DNA from: Niveispirillum sp.
GTDB lineage: Bacteria; Pseudomonadota; Alphaproteobacteria; Azospirillales; Azospirillaceae
Length of the DNA: 13,878 nucleotides
Direction of reading: 5' to 3'
NCBI GenBank assembly: GCA_016463045.1
Contig: JAEMSB010000056.1
Location: forward strand, 1-13,878
Position 1 is the first letter of the stretch. Each line of letters starts with the position of its first letter. Below the pieces are notes generated by a model. That model was not told where the DNA came from. It searched no databases and saw nothing but the letters and a program-made list of their open reading frames with translations. The translations under genes were made by a program, and so were the position numbers. Below are positions 1 to 6,760 of the stretch, piece by piece.

Positions 1-2
1 AT

Positions 3-791
3 TATCTGGGTGTCACAATGCTGGGCTGCGGGGGGTGGGGTGGGGTACCGCTGGTCGGCAATGTCTGGGGCAATGCCGACCCTACCGAACCCCGCAACCG
101 CCGCCGCCGGCCCTCCATCCTGGTCCAGAACCGGGATACGACCATCCTGGTCGATACCGGCCCGGACATGCGTGAACAGCTGAATGATGCCGGGGTGAAG
201 CGGCTGGATGGGGTGCTTTATACCCATGCCCATGCCGACCATGCCCATGGGATCGACGACCTGCGGGCTGTGAACTGGCTGCAGCATGCGCCGGTGCAGC
301 TTTATGGCGATGCCACCACTATGGGTATCCTGACACGCCGCTTTGATTACTGCTTCGCGGCGGCAGAGGTAAAACCGCCCTTTTTTCCGCGTCCCGTCCT
401 GATACCCAATATCATTGATGGCCCTTTGACCATTGGTTCCATTGAGATTTTACCGTTCGTGCAGGATCATGGCTATTCGGAAAGCTTAGGATTCCGTTTT
501 GGCCCCATCGGCTATTCCACCGACGTTGTTCATCTGTCGGACGAAGCGTTCGATATCCTGGCCGGGGTCGATACCTGGATCGTCGATTGTGTGCGTATCG
601 AACCGCCGCATCCAGTCCATGCCCATTGGGAGATCACGCGCGGCTGGATCGAGCGGCTGCGTCCCCGCCGGACCATCCTGACCCACATGAATCAGAGCAT
701 GGATTACGCCACCCTGCGCGCCATGCTGCCGCCGGGCGTCGAACCGGGCTATGATGGCATGGTGCTGGTACCGGGCGGGCAGGGGGATTAA
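3..791 (+). CDS. MBL-fold metallo-hydrolase, PhnP-like (5' end outside window)
   Basis: This is a metallo-beta-lactamase-fold hydrolase of the PhnP-like group, which usually binds two metal ions and cleaves phosphodiester-type bonds; the substrate here is unknown. Counting from the first visible Met (position 18), the metal-binding motif HAHADH lies at residues 70-75. Ahead of it are a glycine-rich N-terminal turn (LGCGGWGG), an RNRRRRPS segment and the strand ILVDTGPD. Further histidines (HPVHAHWE, LTHMNQS) probably complete the metal site. The frame is open to the left edge and reads YLGVT before the Met. Relatives begin with a short beta strand of the form xVTxLGCG, so the true start is probably just upstream of the window and the gene is 5'-partial. 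It ends 38 bp before the next gene on the same strand, so co-transcription is possible. Family is confident; physiological role is not. Confidence 0.9.
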   Translation, partial: YLGVTMLGCGGWGGVPLVGNVWGNADPTEPRNRRRRPSILVQNRDTTILVDTGPDMREQLNDAGVKRLDGVLYTHAHADHAHGIDDLRAVNWLQHAPVQLYGDATTMGILTRRFDYCFAAAEVKPPFFPRPVLIPNIIDGPLTIGSIEILPFVQDHGYSESLGFRFGPIGYSTDVVHLSDEAFDILAGVDTWIVDCVRIEPPHPVHAHWEITRGWIERLRPRRTILTHMNQSMDYATLRAMLPPGVEPGYDGMVLVPGGQGD

Positions 792-829
792 ACATCCTCC
801 CATAATAGATTGTTTTGAAAGGAAGAGTT

Positions 830-1876
830 ATGGCCACGCTGCGCACCGCCCTTGTCGGCTTCGGTTATGCTGGCCAGACCTTTCATGCGCCCTTGATCGC
901 GGCAACGTCGGGCTTGGAACTGACCTGCATCGTTTCCTCAAATGCCGGCAAGGTGCGGCAATATTGGGGAGAAGATGTCGCTGTCACGCCGGACATCAAC
1001 ATGGTGCTGGCCGATCCCGATATCGATCTGGTGGTCATCGCGACACCCAACGATACCCATGCCGATCTGACGCGGCGCGCAATGCTGGCAGGCAAGCATG
1101 TGGTGGTAGATAAGCCCTTTACCGTGACGCTGGACGAGGCCCGGGCGCTGGCCGCCCTGGAACGGCAGACAGGCCGGGTCTTATCTATTTTCCATAATAG
1201 GCGCTGGGACTCCGATTTCCTGACCCTTTCACGCTTGATCAAGGATGGCGCCCTGGGCCGGGTGACACAGTTTGAAAGCCATTTCGATCGGTTCCGACCG
1301 GTCCCACGCGACCGTTGGCGTGAACGGGCAAGCGTGGCTGGGGCCGGCCTCTGGTACGATTTGGGTCCGCATATCCTGGATCAGGTCTTATGCCTGTTCG
1401 GCAGGCCAGTCAGCCTATGGGCGGATATCGGCACACAACGGCCCGGCGGCGGTGCCACTGACTATTTCCATGCCATCCTGCGCTATGCTGACGGTCTGCG
1501 GGTAATCTTGCATGGATCGATGTTGACAGCAGACAATGGTTTGCGTTTTGCGGTGCATGGAGACAGTGGCAGCTTTGTGAAGCACGGCCTTGATAGCCAG
1601 GAGGACATGCTGAAAGCAGGTCTGGCGCCGGGCTGCGATGGCTGGGGCTTAGATCCGCAACCGGGGCAACTGACACGCGTTGGTGCTGATGGAACCATGA
1701 CAGCGGCAGCCCATACGGGCGTGCCGGGTGATTATCGCTGCTACTATGTGGAGGTGGTAGACACGATTAGGGGGCTGCAACCAAACCCGGTCACAGCCAG
1801 CCAGGCTATCACGGTGATGGAGATGATTGAGGCCGGCGTGCAAAGCGCGATGACAGACCATACCGTAAAGCTTTGA
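830..1876 (+). CDS. Gfo/Idh/MocA-family NAD(P)-dependent dehydrogenase, YdgJ-like
   Basis: This 348-residue cytoplasmic oxidoreductase has an N-terminal Rossmann domain with GFGYAG at residues 10-15. The family signature DKP is at 94-96, and the catalytic-type pattern D177-xxx-H181 sits in WYDLGPHILDQ. From memory the whole chain follows E. coli YdgJ closely (TFHAPLI, FHNRRWDSDF, FESHFDRFRP, DYFHAIL). YdgJ and Bacillus IolX/IolW have been linked to scyllo-inositol oxidation, so a sugar or inositol dehydrogenase is the best guess; the substrate is not proven by sequence. I chose ATG 830 because AAAGGAAG lies about six bases upstream; a TTG at 815 is in frame but has no Shine-Dalgarno sequence. 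No inositol catabolic genes are nearby. No clear terminator is seen in the 88 bp before the convergent LysR gene. Confidence 0.93.
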   Translation: MATLRTALVGFGYAGQTFHAPLIAATSGLELTCIVSSNAGKVRQYWGEDVAVTPDINMVLADPDIDLVVIATPNDTHADLTRRAMLAGKHVVVDKPFTVTLDEARALAALERQTGRVLSIFHNRRWDSDFLTLSRLIKDGALGRVTQFESHFDRFRPVPRDRWRERASVAGAGLWYDLGPHILDQVLCLFGRPVSLWADIGTQRPGGGATDYFHAILRYADGLRVILHGSMLTADNGLRFAVHGDSGSFVKHGLDSQEDMLKAGLAPGCDGWGLDPQPGQLTRVGADGTMTAAAHTGVPGDYRCYYVEVVDTIRGLQPNPVTASQAITVMEMIEAGVQSAMTDHTVKL

Positions 1877-1964
1877 TGGGGCTTTAATTTCCATAATCAT
1901 AATTATCACGTCAATAACTGCAGGTGGGGTGGGTTCTGTTTTGAAGCGCAATTTTCTTTGCAAA

Positions 1965-2888
1965 TCAGTTTGTTATGGACACACCTTTGCGTAGTGCGCT
2001 GACGACCTCACGCCGGAACCATGTGTGGGCGGGATCGTCTTGAAGCCGTTCATGCCACGCGACGCTGACATCGAAGCCGCCAAGGTCAATCGGTGGCGGC
2101 AGGATGGCGAGCGGTGCCAGAACGGCTACCCGCCTTGCCAATCCGGTTGGTACCGTCAAGACCATATCGGTCTGCGCCACCACAAGGGGGGCGGCCATGA
2201 AATGCGGAAGCCTGACGGCGACATGGCGCGACAGGCCAAGCTGAGCCAGGGCCGTGTCCACGGCCCCGCCGCCACGCCCCGTCACGGTAACCAGGATATG
2301 GGGCATCGCTACAAACCGTTCCAGCGTCAGGCCGTCGCTGACAACCGGATGGTCGGCGCGCACCAGACAGGAAAAGGCCGAACGATAGACCTTGGTGGCG
2401 TGAAAGCCTGCGCGTATCTGCGGGTGGTAACCGACCGACAGGTCGGCCTCCCCCGCTTCCACGGCACTCAGCGGGTCGCTGCGGAAGCCAATGATCTCCA
2501 ACTCCACCCCTGGTGCCGTGTGGTGAAGGCGGCGGGCGAGCACAGGCATAAGCTCCATGCTTTGCACATCGGGGCATGAGATGCGGAACCGGGCCTGATG
2601 CGATGACAGATCAAATTCTGGCGCTGTCAACAAACCGCGCACCCCCGCTAACGCGCGATGCAACGGCTCCTCTACGGCTAATGCGCGCGGGGTCGGGACC
2701 AGACCGTCCGGTCCCCGCACGAACAGGCGGTCATCGAACAGGGACCGCAAGCGACCCAGAGCCCGGCTCATCGCCGGCTGCGACAGGCCGACAGCATCCG
2801 CCGCCTTCGTCACGCTGCGCTCGCGCAGCAGCGCTTCCAGTGCGGTCAGCAGATTGAGGTCAATGCCTGCTAAATTCACTTGGTGCAT
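1965..2888 (-). CDS. LysR-family transcriptional regulator
   Basis: This LysR-type regulator is 307 residues from the start chosen here. The winged helix-turn-helix lies near residues 25-46 (SVTKAADAVGLSQPAMSRAL), with the wing at FDDRLFVRGPDGLVPTPRA. The remainder is the two-lobed effector-binding domain. The N-terminal style (GIDLNLLTALEALL) resembles the NodD/NahR branch. Three in-frame ATGs (2906, 2897, 2888) precede a GTG at 2879. A sigma70-like promoter has its -10 at 2901-2896, inside the longest reading frame. Translation should therefore begin at 2888 or 2879, and none of the starts has a convincing Shine-Dalgarno sequence. The gene is divergent from the NmrA-like gene, which is the probable target under the usual LysR arrangement. 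The effector is unknown. Confidence 0.92.
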   Translation of the reverse strand: MHQVNLAGIDLNLLTALEALLRERSVTKAADAVGLSQPAMSRALGRLRSLFDDRLFVRGPDGLVPTPRALAVEEPLHRALAGVRGLLTAPEFDLSSHQARFRISCPDVQSMELMPVLARRLHHTAPGVELEIIGFRSDPLSAVEAGEADLSVGYHPQIRAGFHATKVYRSAFSCLVRADHPVVSDGLTLERFVAMPHILVTVTGRGGGAVDTALAQLGLSRHVAVRLPHFMAAPLVVAQTDMVLTVPTGLARRVAVLAPLAILPPPIDLGGFDVSVAWHERLQDDPAHTWFRREVVSALRKGVSITN

Positions 2889-2905
2889 ATTGATCATAAT
2901 ATGCA
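2884..2905. promoter_or_regulatory. 22-bp palindrome, candidate LysR operator
   Basis: Perfect 8-base arms TGCATATT (2884-2891) and AATATGCA (2898-2905) surround a 6-base centre. The palindrome covers the -10 element and start region of the LysR gene and lies about 90 bp upstream of the divergent NmrA-like gene. It does not contain a symmetric T-N11-A box (the symmetric pair is T-N12-A). Assigning it to this regulator rests on position and symmetry only. Confidence 0.5.
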
Positions 2906-2924
2906 TTCATTTTACGCATGTAAA
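2896..2924 (-). promoter_or_regulatory. Putative sigma70 promoter of the LysR gene
   Basis: On the minus strand, TTTACA (2924-2919) is followed by a 17-base spacer and TATTAT (2901-2896); each hexamer is one base off consensus. The expected transcription start is near 2890-2888, almost on the ATG at 2888. This implies a leaderless or very short-leader mRNA, and it argues against the upstream ATGs. Confidence 0.55.
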
Positions 2925-2993
2925 CAGCCGCGTCATTCTTTCCTTCGACAAGGGGCCGCCGTGAGTGGCCCTGACCAGAGATTGGAGAGAATG

Positions 2994-3860
2994 ATGTCGT
3001 TGTTTGCTGTGGCCGGTGTATCCGGCAATACCGGTGCCGCCGTTGCCAATGTCCTTTTGTCGCGGGGGCATGGCGTGCGCGTGATCGTTCGTGACGCCGG
3101 TAAGGGCGCCGCCTGGGCGGCGCGCGGGGCAGAGGTGGTGGTAGCCGACCTTGGCGACATCCCTGCCCTGACCCAGGCCCTGCGCGGAACGGATGGGGCC
3201 TTTCTGTTGAGCCCGCCGCGCTATGACATTGCTGACCCGGTTGAGGCGGCGGCCCGGACCGGAACGGCCCTTGAGGCGGCCAGCAAGGCGGCCGCCCTGC
3301 CCCTCGTTGTCGTGCTATCCTCCATCGCGGCCCAGCACAGCACCGGTACGGGCATGATCAAGACCAATAACCGGGTGGAGACAGCGTTCAAAGCGGCTGG
3401 AGCCAAGGCGACCTTCCTGCGGGCCCCGTATTTCCTGGAGAATCTGGGCTCGGTACTGCCGTTGATTCAGGAACAGGGCCTGCTTCCCAGCCTGATCGAT
3501 CCCGATCAGCGGATGGACATGATCCCGGTTCGTGATATCGGCGCCGCCGCTACCGACCTGTTGACCGGCGTGGCTGCCGCGGCACCGGTCGTGGAACTGC
3601 ACGGGCAGAAGCCGGTCACGATACGGGAAGTTGGCGCCGCCTTCGAACAGGTTCTGGGTAAATCGGTACAGGTCCTGGGTGTGCCCGCGCAGGGTTGGGC
3701 GGAAACGATTGCCCAGTGGGGCCTGCACCCGGCTGTACAGAAGGAGTTCGTAGAAATGTATACCGGCATCGCGGATGGCACCGTGGATTGGGAGGGGCAC
3801 CCTGCCCTGCATGGCGCGACCACGCTGACCGAATGGGCACATCACATCCTGAACCGTTGA
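2994..3860 (+). CDS. NmrA-like NAD(P)-binding protein
   Basis: This 288-residue atypical short-chain dehydrogenase belongs to the NmrA/HSCARG-like group. The dinucleotide-binding loop G8-V-S-G11-N-T-G14 follows the first beta strand, and VIVRD ends the second strand, typical of NADP-preferring members. Members act as NAD(P)H-quinone reductases (QOR2-like) or as redox-sensing proteins; which applies cannot be decided here. Two adjacent ATGs (2991 and 2994) are in frame. GGAG at 2984-2987 is correctly spaced only for 2994. No good sigma70 promoter is seen on this strand in the divergent gap, consistent with LysR activation. A strong terminator follows the stop codon, so the gene is probably monocistronic. 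Confidence 0.9.
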   Translation: MSLFAVAGVSGNTGAAVANVLLSRGHGVRVIVRDAGKGAAWAARGAEVVVADLGDIPALTQALRGTDGAFLLSPPRYDIADPVEAAARTGTALEAASKAAALPLVVVLSSIAAQHSTGTGMIKTNNRVETAFKAAGAKATFLRAPYFLENLGSVLPLIQEQGLLPSLIDPDQRMDMIPVRDIGAAATDLLTGVAAAAPVVELHGQKPVTIREVGAAFEQVLGKSVQVLGVPAQGWAETIAQWGLHPAVQKEFVEMYTGIADGTVDWEGHPALHGATTLTEWAHHILNR

Positions 3861-3868
3861 TAAAGATC

Positions 3869-3900
3869 GGGCCGGACGGGTTGCCGTCCGGCCCAGTTTT
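3869..3900 (+). terminator. Intrinsic terminator of the NmrA-like gene
   Basis: A perfect 11-bp GC-rich stem (GGGCCGGACGG, 3869-3879, paired with 3884-3894) has a four-base loop and is followed by AGTTTT. It lies 8 bp after the stop codon. In the other orientation the trailing sequence is GATCTTTATC, so it may also weakly stop transcripts from the convergent chemoreceptor gene. Confidence 0.9.
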
Positions 3901-3926
3901 CACCTGTTACCGGGAGCGTGAACCGG

Positions 3927-5894
3927 TCAGGCGGCGCGTGCCTCCGTGAGGTAACGTTCAACCTGTTGCGACAGCTTGCCTGCACCCAGGCTCAACTCGT
4001 CCGCGCTGCTCCGCACCTGAGCGGCGGCGGCCCCGGTTTCACCGGTAGCCTGGTTGACCCCGCTGATATGTTCGGTGACGTCACGGGTACCGGCAGAGGC
4101 CTGGGCGATGTTGCTGGCAATCTCGCGTGTGGCCGCCTGCTGCTGCTCCACAGCCGCGGAGATGGCGGCGGCTGTGGCGTGCAGTTCACGGATCATGCCC
4201 GTCATGCCGCGCAGGGCGCTGCCGGCACGGCCGGACGCGGCCTGGATTTCTTCGACCTTCTGACGGATACGGTCGGTTGCCTGCGCGGTCTGGGTCGCCA
4301 GCCCCTTCACTTCGCCCGCGACGACGGCAAAGCCCTTGCCCGCCTCACCTGCCCTTGCCGCCTCAATGGTGGCGTTCAGCGCCAACAGATTGGTCTGGCT
4401 GGCGATGGCTTTGATCAATTCCACCACCTCGCCCACTTCCCGTGCGCTCTCGGTCAACTGACGCATCAACTCGTCGGCCTGTCCGGCCTCCCGTACAGCC
4501 ATGCTGGTGCGGCTGTTCGATGCCTCCGCCTGACGGCCGATCTCCTGAATGGATGCTGCCAGCTCTTCTGTAGCACTGGCGACGGCGGCCACGTTGGCGC
4601 TGGCCTCCTCGGCAGCGGCGGCGACGGCCACCGACTGCCCGCTGGCATTGTTGGCCGTCATGCTGAGGGCATCAGCGGCGCGGGCCATCTCGTCGGCAGC
4701 TTGGGCCACCAGATCAACAACACCCTTCACATTGGCCTCGAAGTCATTGGTGAGATTGACCTGCTGCGTCACCAGCGACCAAGTCAGCATAGGCGCGATA
4801 TAGCGGCCGTCGTTATCCAGGATGGCGGTCACCCGCAGGTCCATGACCTCACCACCCAACTTGATCTTGGTCCGGTGCGGCAAGTTGGCGGGGTTGGACA
4901 GCAGGCGGCGCTGATGTTCGGGATGCTTATGCAGGATGTCGATCGACTGGCCCACCATCTCATCAACCTTGCAGGGCAGCAGATGTTCGACGGTCTTCAG
5001 CACCTCGGCGCTGCGCTTGTTCATATAGTTAATACGGAAATTGTCGGCAGGATCGCAGGTCATCACGCCCAGCGGAGCATCCGCGATCATCTGGGCCTGG
5101 GCAAAGGCCTTGGCGACGGTACCGCGCAACGTATCGAAGGCCCGGGCGATGCGTCCGATTTCATCCCCGCGGGTCCAGGTCAGCGCGGGCGGCGTCTTGC
5201 CATCCGCCAGTTCGCTGATCAGAGTACTGACCCGGTTGAGCGGCGCCACCACGAGGCGGGCCAGACCGACGGCTGATAACAGAGCTGCCAGGGCCGCACC
5301 GGCAATCACCAACCAGAGCACTGTAAACATGCCATGTAGGCCGTTATCAGCAATCTCCGTGCGCTGAACGAGTTGCGTACGCTCGGCTCCTTCCACGGCG
5401 TCGAGCGCCTTGCGAAGGCGGGCGATGATCGGAGCGCTGACATGCTGGGCCACCATATCGCGGGCCGCTTGAAGCCCGCCCGTCTGACTGGCCAACGCGA
5501 TCTCACGGTCGGCAACCTGGGTCCGCCAATCGGCAGCGGCCGCCGCGATTTCCCGCAACTGGGCCTGCTGTGTCAGGTCGGCATTGGTCAGGCTCATAGC
5601 CTCCTCCATTGCCTTATCAAAGCGCGTGCGGGCTGGCGTCAGCGAAGACAGGAATTCCTTGTCGCCCGTCACCAGAAAGGCTCGCAAGGCGCTTTCCTGC
5701 TGCTGGATTGATTGCTGCAAGGTCGAGACCTTGTCCAGTACCTGATAGCTTTCGGTGTTCAGATCAACCGCTTCATGTGTCCGGTTCAAGAAGCTGGTGA
5801 TCCCGACACCGGATAGGGCGACGACACTGATTACTATACCAAAGGCTAGTGACAGTTTGCCTGTAACCGAAAGGTTGGAAAGATAAATCCGCAT
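3927..5894 (-). CDS. Methyl-accepting chemotaxis protein (CHASE3-HAMP-PAS-MCP signal)
   Basis: This 655-residue inner-membrane chemoreceptor would pass ligand or redox signals to CheA/CheW. Order from the chosen start: TM1 about residues 13-36; periplasmic helical region about 38-185, which looks like CHASE3; TM2 about 189-217; HAMP about 215-265; cytoplasmic PAS about 268-378; coiled-coil signalling domain about 390-645. The conserved hairpin tip is at about 497-526 (SQTNLLALNATIEAARAGE, then GKGFAVVAGEV). The PAS domain has a histidine cluster (322, 324, 327) and Trp372 in its last strand. There is no C-terminal CheR-docking pentapeptide; the protein ends TEARAA. ATG 5894 is preferred because GGGAG sits six bases upstream; a GTG at 5915 adds seven residues without one. 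No che genes are adjacent, so it is an orphan receptor. Confidence 0.95.
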   Translation of the reverse strand: MRIYLSNLSVTGKLSLAFGIVISVVALSGVGITSFLNRTHEAVDLNTESYQVLDKVSTLQQSIQQQESALRAFLVTGDKEFLSSLTPARTRFDKAMEEAMSLTNADLTQQAQLREIAAAAADWRTQVADREIALASQTGGLQAARDMVAQHVSAPIIARLRKALDAVEGAERTQLVQRTEIADNGLHGMFTVLWLVIAGAALAALLSAVGLARLVVAPLNRVSTLISELADGKTPPALTWTRGDEIGRIARAFDTLRGTVAKAFAQAQMIADAPLGVMTCDPADNFRINYMNKRSAEVLKTVEHLLPCKVDEMVGQSIDILHKHPEHQRRLLSNPANLPHRTKIKLGGEVMDLRVTAILDNDGRYIAPMLTWSLVTQQVNLTNDFEANVKGVVDLVAQAADEMARAADALSMTANNASGQSVAVAAAAEEASANVAAVASATEELAASIQEIGRQAEASNSRTSMAVREAGQADELMRQLTESAREVGEVVELIKAIASQTNLLALNATIEAARAGEAGKGFAVVAGEVKGLATQTAQATDRIRQKVEEIQAASGRAGSALRGMTGMIRELHATAAAISAAVEQQQAATREIASNIAQASAGTRDVTEHISGVNQATGETGAAAAQVRSSADELSLGAGKLSQQVERYLTEARAA

Positions 5895-6058
5895 GGCACG
5901 CTCCCGTTCTGGCACGGCGATTTCTTCGCCTGCGCTTAACGTGCGCCTCGATTATTACCTGAACTTTAACTTCTGCTGTTGACATGGTTGAAATATCGGA
6001 AACTATCCATTTGCACAGAAAAACATGTGTAGATAATTCGGCAAGCATATCAATCGGC

Positions 6059-6093
6059 AAAAAGAAACCCCGGCATCTTTCGATGCCGGGGTT
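6059..6093 (-). terminator. Intrinsic terminator of gcrA
   Basis: A perfect 12-bp stem (6066-6077 with 6082-6093, arm AACCCCGGCATC) has a four-base loop. On the minus strand it is followed by TCTTTTTG. It lies about 30 bp after the gcrA stop codon and insulates the chemoreceptor gene from gcrA transcription. Confidence 0.9.
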
Positions 6094-6121
6094 ATCCTTG
6101 TCACCGTTCAGTCAGGGGCTT

Positions 6122-6496
6122 TCAGGCCACGCCCAACTTGCGGTCATCCTCGCGCTTGCGGGCCGGCTGATAGGCGATAGCCGCATGTTCAGCGCAATAG
6201 GGCAAACCATTCAAGGAGGGTTTACCGCAGAAATGGAAGTCAGGCGACTTCGGATCGCCAACCGGCCACTTGCACATCCGTTCGGTCAGGGAAAGGATCG
6301 TTGCACCCTTGGTCGGCTTCTTCTTGATAGGTGACGGCCGGCCAGACAGGCCCAGACGGTGCGCCTTACCAATCACGGCATTGCGGGTGACATTCCCCAA
6401 CAGCTCGGCGATCTCGCTGGCGCTCATGCCTTGACCCCAAAGCTGGCGCAGCTTCTCAACGCGCTCTTCGCTCCAGGTGCTTTCCGTCGCTTCCAC
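6122..6496 (-). CDS. gcrA: GcrA cell cycle regulator
   Basis: GcrA is the alphaproteobacterial cell-cycle regulator that binds sigma70-RNA polymerase and promotes transcription from promoters carrying methylated GANTC sites. This protein has 124 residues, shorter than the roughly 170 of Caulobacter. The N-terminal helix-turn-helix domain (about 7-50) contains WSEERVEKLRQLW and TRNAVIGKAHRLGLSGR. A short basic linker follows, then the C-terminal sigma-binding module (about 73-112) with CKWPVGDP, FHFCG, PYCAEH and IAYQP. The start is GTG 6496, with AGGGGA 8 bases upstream. The next in-frame Met lies inside the helix-turn-helix, so GTG is needed. It is transcribed away from icd, with its own terminator downstream and two GANTC sites 155-190 bp upstream. 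Confidence 0.96.
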   Translation of the reverse strand: MEATESTWSEERVEKLRQLWGQGMSASEIAELLGNVTRNAVIGKAHRLGLSGRPSPIKKKPTKGATILSLTERMCKWPVGDPKSPDFHFCGKPSLNGLPYCAEHAAIAYQPARKREDDRKLGVA

Positions 6497-6605
6497 GCTC
6501 CAGGTCCCCTTGTGCTATGGCAATTACCGACACCGGACCAGATAGTTCACCACATTGGCGGGTCTAGCCCCCAGACCCTGCGGATCGCTGTCTTATCCAT
6601 TATCC

Positions 6606-6625
6606 GGCCACTAAATATAGTGGCC
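6606..6625. repeat. Hairpin in the gcrA leader region
   Basis: Perfect 8-bp arms GGCCACTA (6606-6613) and TAGTGGCC (6618-6625) surround a 4-base loop. There is no T-run on either side, so it is not a standard terminator. It lies about 110 bp upstream of the gcrA start and could be an mRNA leader structure, a protein site, or the remnant of a terminator. Confidence 0.5.
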
Positions 6626-6650
6626 TCTTGGATGTGAACCTACCAAATTT

Positions 6651-6684
6651 GATTCGGCTTGGGTAGGGGGCGCGGTACGGATTC
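6651..6684. promoter_or_regulatory. Pair of GANTC (CcrM methylation) sites upstream of gcrA
   Basis: GATTC occurs at 6651-6655 and again at 6680-6684, both in the icd-gcrA gap. GANTC is the CcrM target in Alphaproteobacteria, and GcrA acts at methylated GANTC promoters. The sites are a direct reading; a role in gcrA autoregulation is inference. GANTC also occurs elsewhere in the window (for example in the tRNA genes), so presence alone is weak evidence. Confidence 0.4.
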
Positions 6685-6711
6685 CTGTGGGTAACTCCGT
6701 TACCTACCCAA
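6659..6711. repeat. Nested inverted repeats between icd and gcrA
   Basis: Outer 9-base arms TTGGGTAGG (6659-6667) and CCTACCCAA (6703-6711) enclose a tight inner hairpin, GGTAAC (6690-6695) with GTTACC (6699-6704). The right arms overlap at 6703-6704, so the two structures compete. A weaker pair, ACGGA (6677-6681) with TCCGT (6696-6700), overlaps them as well. Function unknown. Confidence 0.5.
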
Positions 6712-6744
6712 AGGGGGAAGGAGGAGTATAGGCCCCCTTCCCCC
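6710..6744 (-). terminator. Probable terminator of icd
   Basis: Arms GGGGGAAGG (6713-6721) and CCTTCCCCC (6736-6744) form a 9-bp stem with a 14-base loop, 16 bp after the icd stop. On the minus strand only TTT follows, so termination may be partial and some transcripts may read into gcrA. Confidence 0.55.
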
Positions 6745-6760
6745 ACCTCATCCTTTGCGC

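Noticed and set aside
3918..5276. A 452-residue open frame on the plus strand, antisense to the chemoreceptor gene.
   Set aside because: It lies wholly opposite a fully recognisable chemoreceptor, its translation is rich in Gly/His/Leu without any domain, and high-GC genes commonly leave such antisense frames open.
5915..5980. Sigma28-type flagellar/chemotaxis promoter for the chemoreceptor (TAAAGTTC on the minus strand).
   Set aside because: The -35-like element fits, but the sequence 11 bases downstream (GAGGCGCA) does not resemble GCCGATAA.
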